From Spirochaeta sp. (lineage in GTDB: Bacteria > Spirochaetota > Spirochaetia > Spirochaetales_E > Spirochaetaceae_B), in contig JAUUYD010000150.1 of assembly GCA_030590585.1 (NCBI GenBank), forward strand, positions 1 to 6,240: a stretch of DNA of 6,240 nt, given 5' to 3'. The position numbers were made by a program, and so were the translations under genes. Each line of letters begins with the position of its first letter. The stretch's first letter is position 1. Positions 1-4,540 of the stretch are shown one piece after another. Under the pieces are notes generated by a model that made no database searches, was not told the origin of the DNA, and saw nothing but the letters and a program-made list of their open reading frames with translations.

Positions 1-335
1 AGGGTGCTTCGAAAGGGGCTGGATTGGGGCATGAATTTCTACGGCATATCGGCCGATCAGGGTCTTTGGCATATATGACAGATCTGGGAGAAGAAGATCC
101 TTCCCATGCCGTGAAGCTTCTGGAAGAGGAGCTTAAGAGATATGATGCTCATTTACCGGAGAAACGTCGAATAATCATTGGTTCAAAAACCGACCTTGAT
201 GAATCCGGTGAAAAACTCATCTCGCTGACCGAGTCATTTCCGGAGGATAAGGTATTGGGTGTTTCTGTTTATACCAGGGATGGTTTAAATAAACTGATTG
301 ATGCTTTTATTGAATGGGGTTCTGCTGTCCGGTGA
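1..335 (+). CDS. obg: GTPase Obg/CgtA, C-terminal part (5' end outside window)
   Basis: Obg is a ribosome-associated GTPase that helps mature the large subunit and links growth to nucleotide state. The reading frame enters at base 3, giving 110 visible residues. They begin with GASKGAGLGHEFLRHIGRSG, matching the stretch just after the G3 motif of Obg proteins (GxxxGxGLGHxFLRHIERT). The rest is the second half of the G domain. The G4 position reads SKTD (residues 61-64 of the visible part, bases 183-194) instead of the usual NKxD, and the G5 region reads VSVYTRDGL. The protein stops soon after the G-domain helix, so it lacks the optional C-terminal OCT domain. The N-terminal Obg fold and G1-G3 lie upstream of the window. 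The stop codon overlaps the likely GTG start of nadD, indicating translational coupling. Family assignment is secure. Confidence 0.95.
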   Translation, partial: GASKGAGLGHEFLRHIGRSGSLAYMTDLGEEDPSHAVKLLEEELKRYDAHLPEKRRIIIGSKTDLDESGEKLISLTESFPEDKVLGVSVYTRDGLNKLIDAFIEWGSAVR

Positions 336-910
336 AAACTGCGATTTTAGGCGGCTCTTTCAATCCGATTCATAATGGTCATATAGCCCTGGCCGAAGAT
401 GTGATAAAGATCGGATATGACAAAATATTTTTTATTCCGGCGAATCATCCTCCTCATAAAGACCTTATCGATGGTTCCTCTGACAAAGACAGGGTGATGA
501 TGCTGAAGCTGGCTTTAAAAGATTTTCAATGGGCGGAAATCTGGGATGGGGAGATACGCCGGGGCGGAACTTCCTACAGTATAGACACAATCAGAGAGCT
601 TATGACTTCGGGAATTATCGATTCCAGAATCGCCTTAATCATAGGAGACGATCTTGCCCGGGGATTCTCATCCTGGAGAAAAGTGAATGAGCTGGTTTCG
701 GAGGTGGACATCATATTGGCAAAACGGATTCCCGGTCCTCCTGTGGATTTTCCGTTTCGGTCCATCCGGCTTGATAATCAGATCTGGCCGTATTCCTCAA
801 CACAGGTCAGACAACAAATAGCTGATGGATTCGATTTGAATCAACTCGTACCGGCAGCCGTGGCTGATTACATTTACAGGAACAAGCTTTATGCCGATGC
901 GAAGACCTGA
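332..910 (+). CDS. nadD: Nicotinate-nucleotide adenylyltransferase
   Basis: NadD transfers AMP from ATP to nicotinate mononucleotide, making deamido-NAD in the cytoplasm, the step before NAD synthetase. The protein has about 192 residues, usual for the family. The nucleotidyltransferase signature GGSFNPIHNGH is at residues 7-17, with PANHPPHK (canonical PAGxPPHK) near 38-45, TSYSIDT before the middle helix, IIGDDLARGFSSW in the substrate-binding region, and YSSTQVR at 154-160 as the ISSTxIR ATP-binding motif. I chose GTG at 332 over ATG at 314. It gives the standard MKTAILGGSF start, overlaps the obg stop as GTGA, and the extra six residues (MGFCCP) have no counterpart in the family and no Shine-Dalgarno sequence before them. 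The 3' end overlaps the LCP gene by 20 bases. yqeK, often next to nadD in other bacteria, is absent here. Confidence 0.95.
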   Translation: MKTAILGGSFNPIHNGHIALAEDVIKIGYDKIFFIPANHPPHKDLIDGSSDKDRVMMLKLALKDFQWAEIWDGEIRRGGTSYSIDTIRELMTSGIIDSRIALIIGDDLARGFSSWRKVNELVSEVDIILAKRIPGPPVDFPFRSIRLDNQIWPYSSTQVRQQIADGFDLNQLVPAAVADYIYRNKLYADAKT

Positions 911-2069
911 AAATATTACCTGGTATCTGGCTCTCATTGTTATTCTGATTGCGGCATTGGTTGTGTGGGCGGTTTTGAGCCTGAGAATTGATCTTTTTAC
1001 TGAAGCCATGAAGCGCGAGGAAACCTTGAGTATTCTTCTTATCATTGATGATGGCGAAAAGCCCCTTCTGACAGAAGTGCTTTTTTACAATCCGGTGAAT
1101 CAGAATGGGGCACTAGTTGATATTCCCGACGAAACCGGTACCCTTCTTTCCTCCATTGACCGGGTTGACAGGCTGGAAACAATCTATGACCCCGAAAACT
1201 GGACAGCCTACAAGCAGGCGGTTGGCGGTCTCCTTGGTATCAATATTGATTTTCTGATTAGATTCAGCACCTTGAGTTTTGAAAGATTTGTAGATCATCT
1301 GGGAGGTATTGATGTCTTTATTCCAAATGCTGTTGATGATTCCATAGACGGTGTCAGATATCTTTTTCCTCCGGGAGGAGTTGAGCTGGATGGTGCAAAA
1401 GCTCGACTCTTCATCGAATATCAACCCGGGGAGGAGCTGAGCTCTGAAAGAACTGAGCGTGAACATAGAATCAGCCAATCATTACTTCGATCAATGGGTG
1501 AAAAGAGTGAGGGTTTACTTTCTGAAGAGGTTTTCCCCTTTATTCGTGATCTTATTGACTCAGACCTTGATGACAAGAGCTTGTCAACCTTTATAGCTGC
1601 CATGTCCTCCATGGATACAGACCATCTTGTATTTCAGGGAATATTAGGCAACCGTAGATCTTTGGACGGTAAAAATGTTCTTTTTCCATATTATGACGGG
1701 AAGTTAATCAAGGAAACTATACAGAGAATTATTGATACCCTTGAGAAAAGTTATGTCTTCGGAGAAGATTTACTGACTGTCAGAATTGAGATACTCAATG
1801 GAACCGCTGTAACAGGTCTGGCTTCAAGGACTGCTCAGTTATATAAAAGTTATGGTTTCCGTATTGCTTCGATCATGAATGCCGAAGCTAATGATTATGA
1901 AAGGACTGTGGTTTTAGACCGCCGTGGAAACCCGGATGCCGCAAAACGGGTTGCAGAACTGATCCGCTGCGAGCAGATATATTCTCAAATTGAAGAAAAT
2001 CGGGATGAGACAGTAGATGTCACTATTATCCTGGGAAAGGATTTTGATGGACGATATGTTAAAAAATGA
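891..2069 (+). CDS. Membrane-anchored LCP/LytR-like protein with LytR_C domain
   Basis: This is a 392-residue protein of the LytR-CpsA-Psr (LCP) type. Residues 11-31 form one hydrophobic membrane segment after a short MPMRRPEN stretch, so it is probably an N-in anchor with the rest in the periplasm. Residues about 45-200 resemble the LCP domain: a hydrophobic strand (LSILLII), the segment VGGLLGINIDFLIRFSTLSFERFVDHLGGIDV, a PGGVELDGAKARLFIEY segment, and an Arg/Glu-rich helix (ERTEREHRI). Residues about 296-386 are a clear LytR_C domain (VRIEILNGTAVTGLASR, then DVTIILGKDF). LCP enzymes attach glycopolymers to peptidoglycan or other carriers. Here the usual NTDT and PRDT motifs are not seen (IPDET occupies the latter), so activity is doubtful. 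AGGAA at 878-882, 8 bases ahead, supports ATG 891. It overlaps nadD by 20 bases and rsfS by 23. Confidence 0.88.
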   Translation: MPMRRPENITWYLALIVILIAALVVWAVLSLRIDLFTEAMKREETLSILLIIDDGEKPLLTEVLFYNPVNQNGALVDIPDETGTLLSSIDRVDRLETIYDPENWTAYKQAVGGLLGINIDFLIRFSTLSFERFVDHLGGIDVFIPNAVDDSIDGVRYLFPPGGVELDGAKARLFIEYQPGEELSSERTEREHRISQSLLRSMGEKSEGLLSEEVFPFIRDLIDSDLDDKSLSTFIAAMSSMDTDHLVFQGILGNRRSLDGKNVLFPYYDGKLIKETIQRIIDTLEKSYVFGEDLLTVRIEILNGTAVTGLASRTAQLYKSYGFRIASIMNAEANDYERTVVLDRRGNPDAAKRVAELIRCEQIYSQIEENRDETVDVTIILGKDFDGRYVKK

Positions 2070-2409
2070 AGTGTTGGAAATTTGTGCGTTATTGGAAGAT
2101 CGGAATGCTCTGGATGTTATTGCTCTGGAAATGGGGCCTGAATGCTCCTGGGCGTCTTTCCTTGTTATCGGAACAGTCAGCAGCCGAGTGCATATGCAGG
2201 GCTTGAGTGCGGCAATGAAGGAAAAATTACGGGAGTCAGGTATTGAACCCAGAAGCGGCGGCAAGAGATCTGATGAAAATTCCTGGAGAATCATTGACGG
2301 TGGTGACATTGTAATAAGTCTGATGGATTCGGAAGCCAGGAATTATTACGCACTTGAAGAGCGATGGTTTGAATCTGTAATTATCTTCGGTTCAGGAGGG
2401 GAGGCCTAG
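2047..2409 (+). CDS. rsfS: Ribosome silencing factor RsfS (Iojap/DUF143 family)
   Basis: RsfS binds ribosomal protein uL14 on the large subunit and blocks joining with the small subunit, lowering translation when nutrients are short. The 120-residue protein has the family pattern: ALDVIALEMG (residues 21-30), the segment SWASFLVIGTVSSRVHMQGLS carrying the usual SxxDYFVIxSGxSxxHVxAI core in diverged form, then WRIIDGGDIVISLM (80-93) and EARNYYALEERW (96-107), equal to the WxLxDYGDVVVHxF...xYxLExLW tail. The common DY before FVI is replaced by WA, so the first half is divergent. ATG 2047 is chosen because AAAGGA (2036-2041) lies 5 bases upstream; the next ATG (2056) is too far from it. The start overlaps the LCP gene by 23 bases. 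The TAG stop shares CTAG with the stop of the convergent gene on the other strand. Confidence 0.92.
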   Translation: MDDMLKNEVLEICALLEDRNALDVIALEMGPECSWASFLVIGTVSSRVHMQGLSAAMKEKLRESGIEPRSGGKRSDENSWRIIDGGDIVISLMDSEARNYYALEERWFESVIIFGSGGEA

Positions 2410-2636
2410 TCTTCTAGATCGTCGTAATCTGCCATCTCATCTGATGATGCGACCTGCTGGGGCTGTGTTGAAGGTTCATCTTCATAACTGCTGTCCCAGT
2501 CCGCATCATCCGCATCAGCAGTATCATCAAGATCGTCCACCGGTACATCAGCTATACCATCATCATATTCAAAATCAACGCTGCGGTCATATGGATCAAC
2601 GCTGTCGTCGAATACGTCGTTCTCGTCGGCTTGCAT
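2406..2636 (-). CDS. Small, extremely acidic hypothetical protein
   Basis: This is a 76-residue protein with no family I recognise. It contains 25 Asp and 6 Glu, a single Arg and no Lys, giving a net charge near -30. Acidic residues occur throughout, in short clusters (FDDSVD, YDDGIAD, VDDLDDTADADDADWD, ending YDDLED). A Ser/Gln/Pro patch (EPSTQPQQVASS) lies near the C-terminus. It has no membrane segment, signal peptide or Cys, and is probably largely disordered and cytoplasmic. I chose ATG at 2636 because GGGAG (2647-2643) sits 6 bases upstream and a good promoter ends at 2665. The frame is open further, to a TTG at 2693, but that TTG is the first half of the -35 box. The gene is convergent with rsfS and divergent from spoVG. 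It could be a nucleic-acid mimic or a partner of a basic protein, but nothing in the sequence proves this. A non-coding antisense transcript is the alternative. Confidence 0.68.
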   Translation of the reverse strand: MQADENDVFDDSVDPYDRSVDFEYDDGIADVPVDDLDDTADADDADWDSSYEDEPSTQPQQVASSDEMADYDDLED

Positions 2637-2642
2637 ATAACG

Positions 2643-2647
2643 CTCCC
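2643..2647 (-). promoter_or_regulatory. Ribosome binding site that sets the acidic-protein start
   Basis: GGGAG on the minus strand lies 6 bases before ATG 2636-2634. It is the main reason to choose this start over the in-frame GTG at 2687 or TTG at 2693, both of which lie within the promoter. Confidence 0.65.
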
Positions 2648-2664
2648 AATGACGGACTGACAGT

Positions 2665-2693
2665 ACATTAGGTTTTTTAAGACTCACCGTCAA
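2665..2693 (-). promoter_or_regulatory. Sigma70-type promoter for the acidic-protein gene
   Basis: Read on the minus strand, TTGACG (2693-2688) is followed by a 17-base spacer and TAATGT (2670-2665). The -35 matches the consensus at five of six positions and the -10 at four or more. Transcription would begin near 2659, about 23 bases before the ATG at 2636, leaving room for the GGGAG ribosome binding site at 2647-2643. The element faces away from the spoVG promoter. Confidence 0.7.
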
Positions 2694-2710
2694 TCCCGAT
2701 GGATACGGGG

Positions 2711-2782
2711 TACCGGTTTGCCATAAAGCCCTTTATACTGATTTATAATGAAAATTACAGGTTTCGCCGGATCAAACCGGTA
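2711..2782. repeat. Perfect 10-bp inverted repeat in the divergent spacer
   Basis: TACCGGTTTG at 2711-2720 is repeated as its exact reverse complement CAAACCGGTA at 2773-2782, with 52 bases between. Each arm contains the palindrome ACCGGT. Between the arms is a smaller inverted repeat, ATAAAG-CC-CTTTAT (2723-2736). The repeat lies between the minus-strand promoter (2693-2665) and the spoVG promoter (2819-2847), where operators for divergent genes usually sit. Paired binding sites for a dimeric regulator are plausible; no regulator can be named. Confidence 0.55.
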
Positions 2783-2818
2783 GTTTAATGCTTACTGTTA
2801 TCTATCGAGCTAAAGTAC

Positions 2819-2847
2819 TTGATTGACCTTGAATGCATCAATATAAT
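2819..2847 (+). promoter_or_regulatory. Sigma70-type promoter for spoVG and downstream operon
   Basis: TTGATT (2819-2824), a 17-base spacer and a perfect TATAAT (2842-2847) form a strong housekeeping promoter. Transcription would start near 2854, giving a leader of about 26 bases to the spoVG ATG. With no clear second promoter before rplY, it may drive spoVG, tRNA-Gln, rplY, pth, tilS and ftsH together. A nearby TTGACC (2823-2828) is only 13 bases from the -10 and so is less suitable as the -35. Confidence 0.78.
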
Positions 2848-2867
2848 GCTAGATCGGTAACCGCTCC

Positions 2868-2873
2868 AGGAGG
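2868..2873 (+). promoter_or_regulatory. Full-consensus ribosome binding site of spoVG
   Basis: AGGAGG with a 6-base spacing to ATG 2880 is a perfect Shine-Dalgarno sequence, the strongest in the window. It implies a high translation rate for SpoVG, in contrast to the weak sites before nadD, pth and tilS. Confidence 0.85.
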
Positions 2874-2879
2874 ACGGGC

Positions 2880-3173
2880 ATGGACATCACTGATATCCGC
2901 ATCAGGAAAGTAAACGCCGACGGGAAGTTGAAAGCTTATGTAACTGTGACTTTTGATGATTCTTTTGTTGTACACAACGTAAAGATTATCGAGGGTGAAA
3001 ACGGTGTATTTATTGCAATGCCCAGCCGTAAAACCAAAAGCGGCGAATATAAGGATGTAGCACATCCCATAAATACTGCGTTCCGGACTCGATTGCAGGA
3101 TCGAATTCTTGAAGAGTATGAAAGTATGGGAGATGCCGTAGAGACTGCCGCAGGTGGAAGCGGAAAATACTGA
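2880..3173 (+). CDS. spoVG: SpoVG nucleic-acid-binding regulator
   Basis: SpoVG is a small, widely conserved protein. In Bacillus it affects sporulation septation; in Staphylococcus, Listeria and Borrelia it binds DNA and/or RNA and regulates many genes. The 97-residue product matches the family over nearly its whole length: [20 protein letters not shown], the strand [18 protein letters not shown], then [12 protein letters not shown] (canonical NGLFVAMPSKRT), [11 protein letters not shown] and the helix [13 protein letters not shown], whose basic residues correspond to the nucleic-acid-binding region in homologues. The last 15 residues are variable, Gly-rich and end in KY. Start ATG 2880 is fixed by AGGAGG 6 bases upstream. 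It is the first gene after a strong promoter, with tRNA-Gln 21 bases beyond its stop. It could plausibly regulate its own divergent promoter region, but that is inference. Confidence 0.97.
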   Translation: MDITDIRIRKVNADGKLKAYVTVTFDDSFVVHNVKIIEGENGVFIAMPSRKTKSGEYKDVAHPINTAFRTRLQDRILEEYESMGDAVETAAGGSGKY

Positions 3174-3194
3174 AAAAGAGCGAACACCAACCGA

Positions 3195-3266
3195 TAGGAC
3201 GTCGGCAAGCGGTAAGCCACCGGGTTTTGATCCCGGCATTCGCAGGTTCGATCCCTGCCGTCCTAG
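3195..3266 (+). tRNA. tRNA-Gln (anticodon UUG)
   Basis: A complete cloverleaf can be folded by eye. The acceptor stem TAGGACG (3195-3201) pairs perfectly with CGTCCTA (3259-3265). The D stem is GGC/GCC (3204-3206, 3216-3218) with GG and T in the loop. The anticodon stem CCGGG/CCCGG (3220-3224, 3232-3236) encloses TTTTGAT with anticodon TTG at 3227-3229. The T arm GCAGG-TTCGATC-CCTGC is at 3242-3258. The discriminator base is G3266. The U1-A72 pair is typical of tRNA-Gln. CCA is not encoded, so it must be added by the CCA-adding enzyme. The gene lies between spoVG and rplY with no clear promoter or terminator of its own, so it is probably cut out of the spoVG transcript. Confidence 0.96.
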
Positions 3267-3306
3267 TCAGCATTAATTTCCGTTACGACGGAGGAGCGAG
3301 AATCTC

Positions 3307-3945
3307 ATGAATAATATGCAACTGGTCGCAGAAAAACGAGAAGCTTCCAATAAGGGAGCGGCCAGAGAACTTCGTAGGAACGGGTGGATTCCCGCCGTCC
3401 TCTATGGAGAAGGTGAGCCCAAAGCAGTAAGTATCAATGCCAGAGAGTGGGCTTTAAGGTTTCAGAACATATCGGGTAATACCGTCGTCAAACTGAAACT
3501 GGACAAGGATGAACATAACGTTCTCATCAAAGATACTCAGGATGATATTCTGACCGGACGAGTTCATCATATCGATTTTTATGCGATACATGCCGGTAAG
3601 AAACTTACCACTTTCATTCCGGTTGTTCTGAACGGCACTCCTGTTGGTGTTTTGGAAGGCGGTATTCTGGAGCAGAAGATATCACAGCTGGAAGTCAGCT
3701 GTCTTCCCAAGGATATGCCCGAGAGATTCACGGTTGATGTCTCATCTCTCGATGTAGGTGATTCCATGCATGTTAATGAAATTGCCATTCCTGAGGGCGT
3801 CGAGGTTCGTTCCGATACCTCTTTGACATTAGTCGTGATTACTCATGCCAAGGCTATTGTTGAGGAAGTTGAAGAAGAAGAAGACGAAATCGAAGGCGAA
3901 GTCGAAGGTGAAGAAACTGCCGAAGAGGCTGAAACCGAAGAATAA
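3307..3945 (+). CDS. rplY: Large-subunit ribosomal protein bL25, CTC type
   Basis: bL25 binds 5S rRNA on the large ribosomal subunit. The long CTC form, first known as a general stress protein in Bacillus, has an additional C-terminal beta domain. The 212-residue product shows both parts. Residues about 1-95 are the 5S-binding domain (LVAEKREASNKGAARELRRN, then GWIPAVLYGEG, and DILTGRVHHIDFYAI). Residues about 96-185 are the TL5/CTC C-terminal domain (IPVVLNGTPVGVLEGGILEQ, then LEVSCLPKDMPERFTVDVSSL, and VRSDTSLTLVVI). From about residue 188 the tail is almost all Glu with Val, Ala and Asp, as in many CTC proteins. GGAGGAG (3290-3296) precedes ATG 3307 at a slightly long spacing of about 10-12 bases. 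ATG 3316 is a possible later start but lies further from that site. Confidence 0.96.
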   Translation: MNNMQLVAEKREASNKGAARELRRNGWIPAVLYGEGEPKAVSINAREWALRFQNISGNTVVKLKLDKDEHNVLIKDTQDDILTGRVHHIDFYAIHAGKKLTTFIPVVLNGTPVGVLEGGILEQKISQLEVSCLPKDMPERFTVDVSSLDVGDSMHVNEIAIPEGVEVRSDTSLTLVVITHAKAIVEEVEEEEDEIEGEVEGEETAEEAETEE

Positions 3946-4540
3946 GCATCTTACATCCCAACCATTCATTGTTATGGGATTGGGAAATCCAGGTCCGCAA
4001 TATGAACGTACCCGGCATAATGCCGGGTACCATGTTGTTGATTTGCTTATGCGGGAGCCGCCTTTGCATTTACGAAGGCGGCTTTTCGCGTCTTATCTCC
4101 ATTTAATGATACCCGGCGGTATGGGGCAGCGTTCTATGCTGCTGGTCCGCTCAACAACTTACATGAATCATTCCGGCGACATTGTTCCATCGGTATTGCG
4201 CCGTTACAGCGCCTCTGTGGAAGATCTTATTGTTATTGTTGACAATATGGATCTGCAGCCGGGTACCTGCAGGTTAAAAAAGGGCGGGGGAGACGCCGGT
4301 CATAATGGGTTGAAATCTCTGATAAACAGAATGGGAAGCGGTGATTTCTATCGCCTGTACATAGGGGTAGGACGTCCATCTTCGGGTGTCAGCATTGTTG
4401 ATCATGTTCTAGGCATCCCTGAGAGTGAGGAAGCCATGAATATAAGATCTGCATGTTTTAAGGCAGCTTCTTCAATCATGAGCCTCAAAGATACGGCTGT
4501 TGCCAGAGTCATGGAAGAACTGAACCGCCGTGAAAATTGA
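3908..4540 (+). CDS. pth: Peptidyl-tRNA hydrolase (start uncertain: GTG 3908 or ATG 3974)
   Basis: Pth frees tRNA from peptidyl-tRNAs dropped by the ribosome and is essential in most bacteria. The core is clear: GLGNPGPQYERTRHNAGYH carries the catalytic His (RHN) and substrate-binding Asn. TYMNHSG matches TYMNxSG, IVDNMDLQPG carries the conserved Asp, and GGGDAGHNGLKS and YRLYIGVGRP follow. The start is a puzzle. ATG 3974 gives 188 residues but begins directly at MGLGNPG, losing the beta strand (usually KLIVGLGNPG) and having no Shine-Dalgarno sequence. The bases just before it read FIV in frame, a good match to that strand, so I prefer an earlier start. The only ordinary upstream codon in reach is GTG 3908 (210 residues, overlapping rplY by 38 bases), with a weak AAGG. 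It adds a Lys-rich leader that may be an artefact of the GAA-rich rplY tail. A rare ATT start at 3968 is possible. tilS begins 11 bases before the stop. Confidence 0.93.
   Translation: MKKLPKRLKPKNKHLTSQPFIVMGLGNPGPQYERTRHNAGYHVVDLLMREPPLHLRRRLFASYLHLMIPGGMGQRSMLLVRSTTYMNHSGDIVPSVLRRYSASVEDLIVIVDNMDLQPGTCRLKKGGGDAGHNGLKSLINRMGSGDFYRLYIGVGRPSSGVSIVDHVLGIPESEEAMNIRSACFKAASSIMSLKDTAVARVMEELNRREN
4008..4030 (+). repeat. Near-perfect 23-bp palindrome inside pth
   Basis: GTACCCGGCAT (4008-4018) and ATGCCGGGTAC (4020-4030) are exact reverse complements separated by a single A. In RNA this makes a strong stem with a small loop. It sits over the codons for the conserved RTRHNAGYH stretch of Pth, about 35 bases after ATG 3974. 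Confidence 0.6.
4057..4086 (+). other. Terminator-like stem-loop inside pth
   Basis: GCCGCCTTTG (4057-4066) pairs with CGAAGGCGGC (4073-4082), with one G-U pair and a six-base loop (CATTTA), and is followed by TTTT (4083-4086). The shape is that of an intrinsic terminator with a short U-tract, but it lies within coding sequence (EPPLHLRRRLF). With only four T residues it may cause pausing or partial termination rather than full stop. It could also merely reflect codon choice. Confidence 0.4.

Noticed and set aside
314..331. ATG 314 as nadD start
   Set aside because: No Shine-Dalgarno sequence ahead of it, and the added MGFCCP precedes the normal NadD N-terminus; GTG 332 overlapping the obg stop fits better.
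1113..1612. Minus-strand open frames within the LCP gene
   Set aside because: They are shadows of a gene with recognisable LCP and LytR_C domains and show no initiation signals or family features.
2444..2671. Plus-strand open frame with His- and Arg-rich product opposite the acidic gene
   Set aside because: It is the mirror of Asp codons on the other strand (GAT/GAC read as ATC and CAT); it has low-complexity content and no family resemblance.
2671..2680. T-run GGTTTTTTAA as a terminator for the rsfS operon
   Set aside because: No convincing stem precedes it on the plus strand; on the other strand it is the A-run in the promoter spacer of the acidic gene.
2718..2749. Possible second plus-strand promoter, TTGCCA with TATAAT at 2744-2749
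   Set aside because: The spacer is 20 bases, longer than functional sigma70 promoters normally allow, and the better promoter at 2819-2847 is closer to spoVG.
2838..3273. Several minus-strand open frames over spoVG and the tRNA
   Set aside because: They overlap a strongly conserved gene and a tRNA, have no ribosome binding site that I could see, and their products resemble nothing known.
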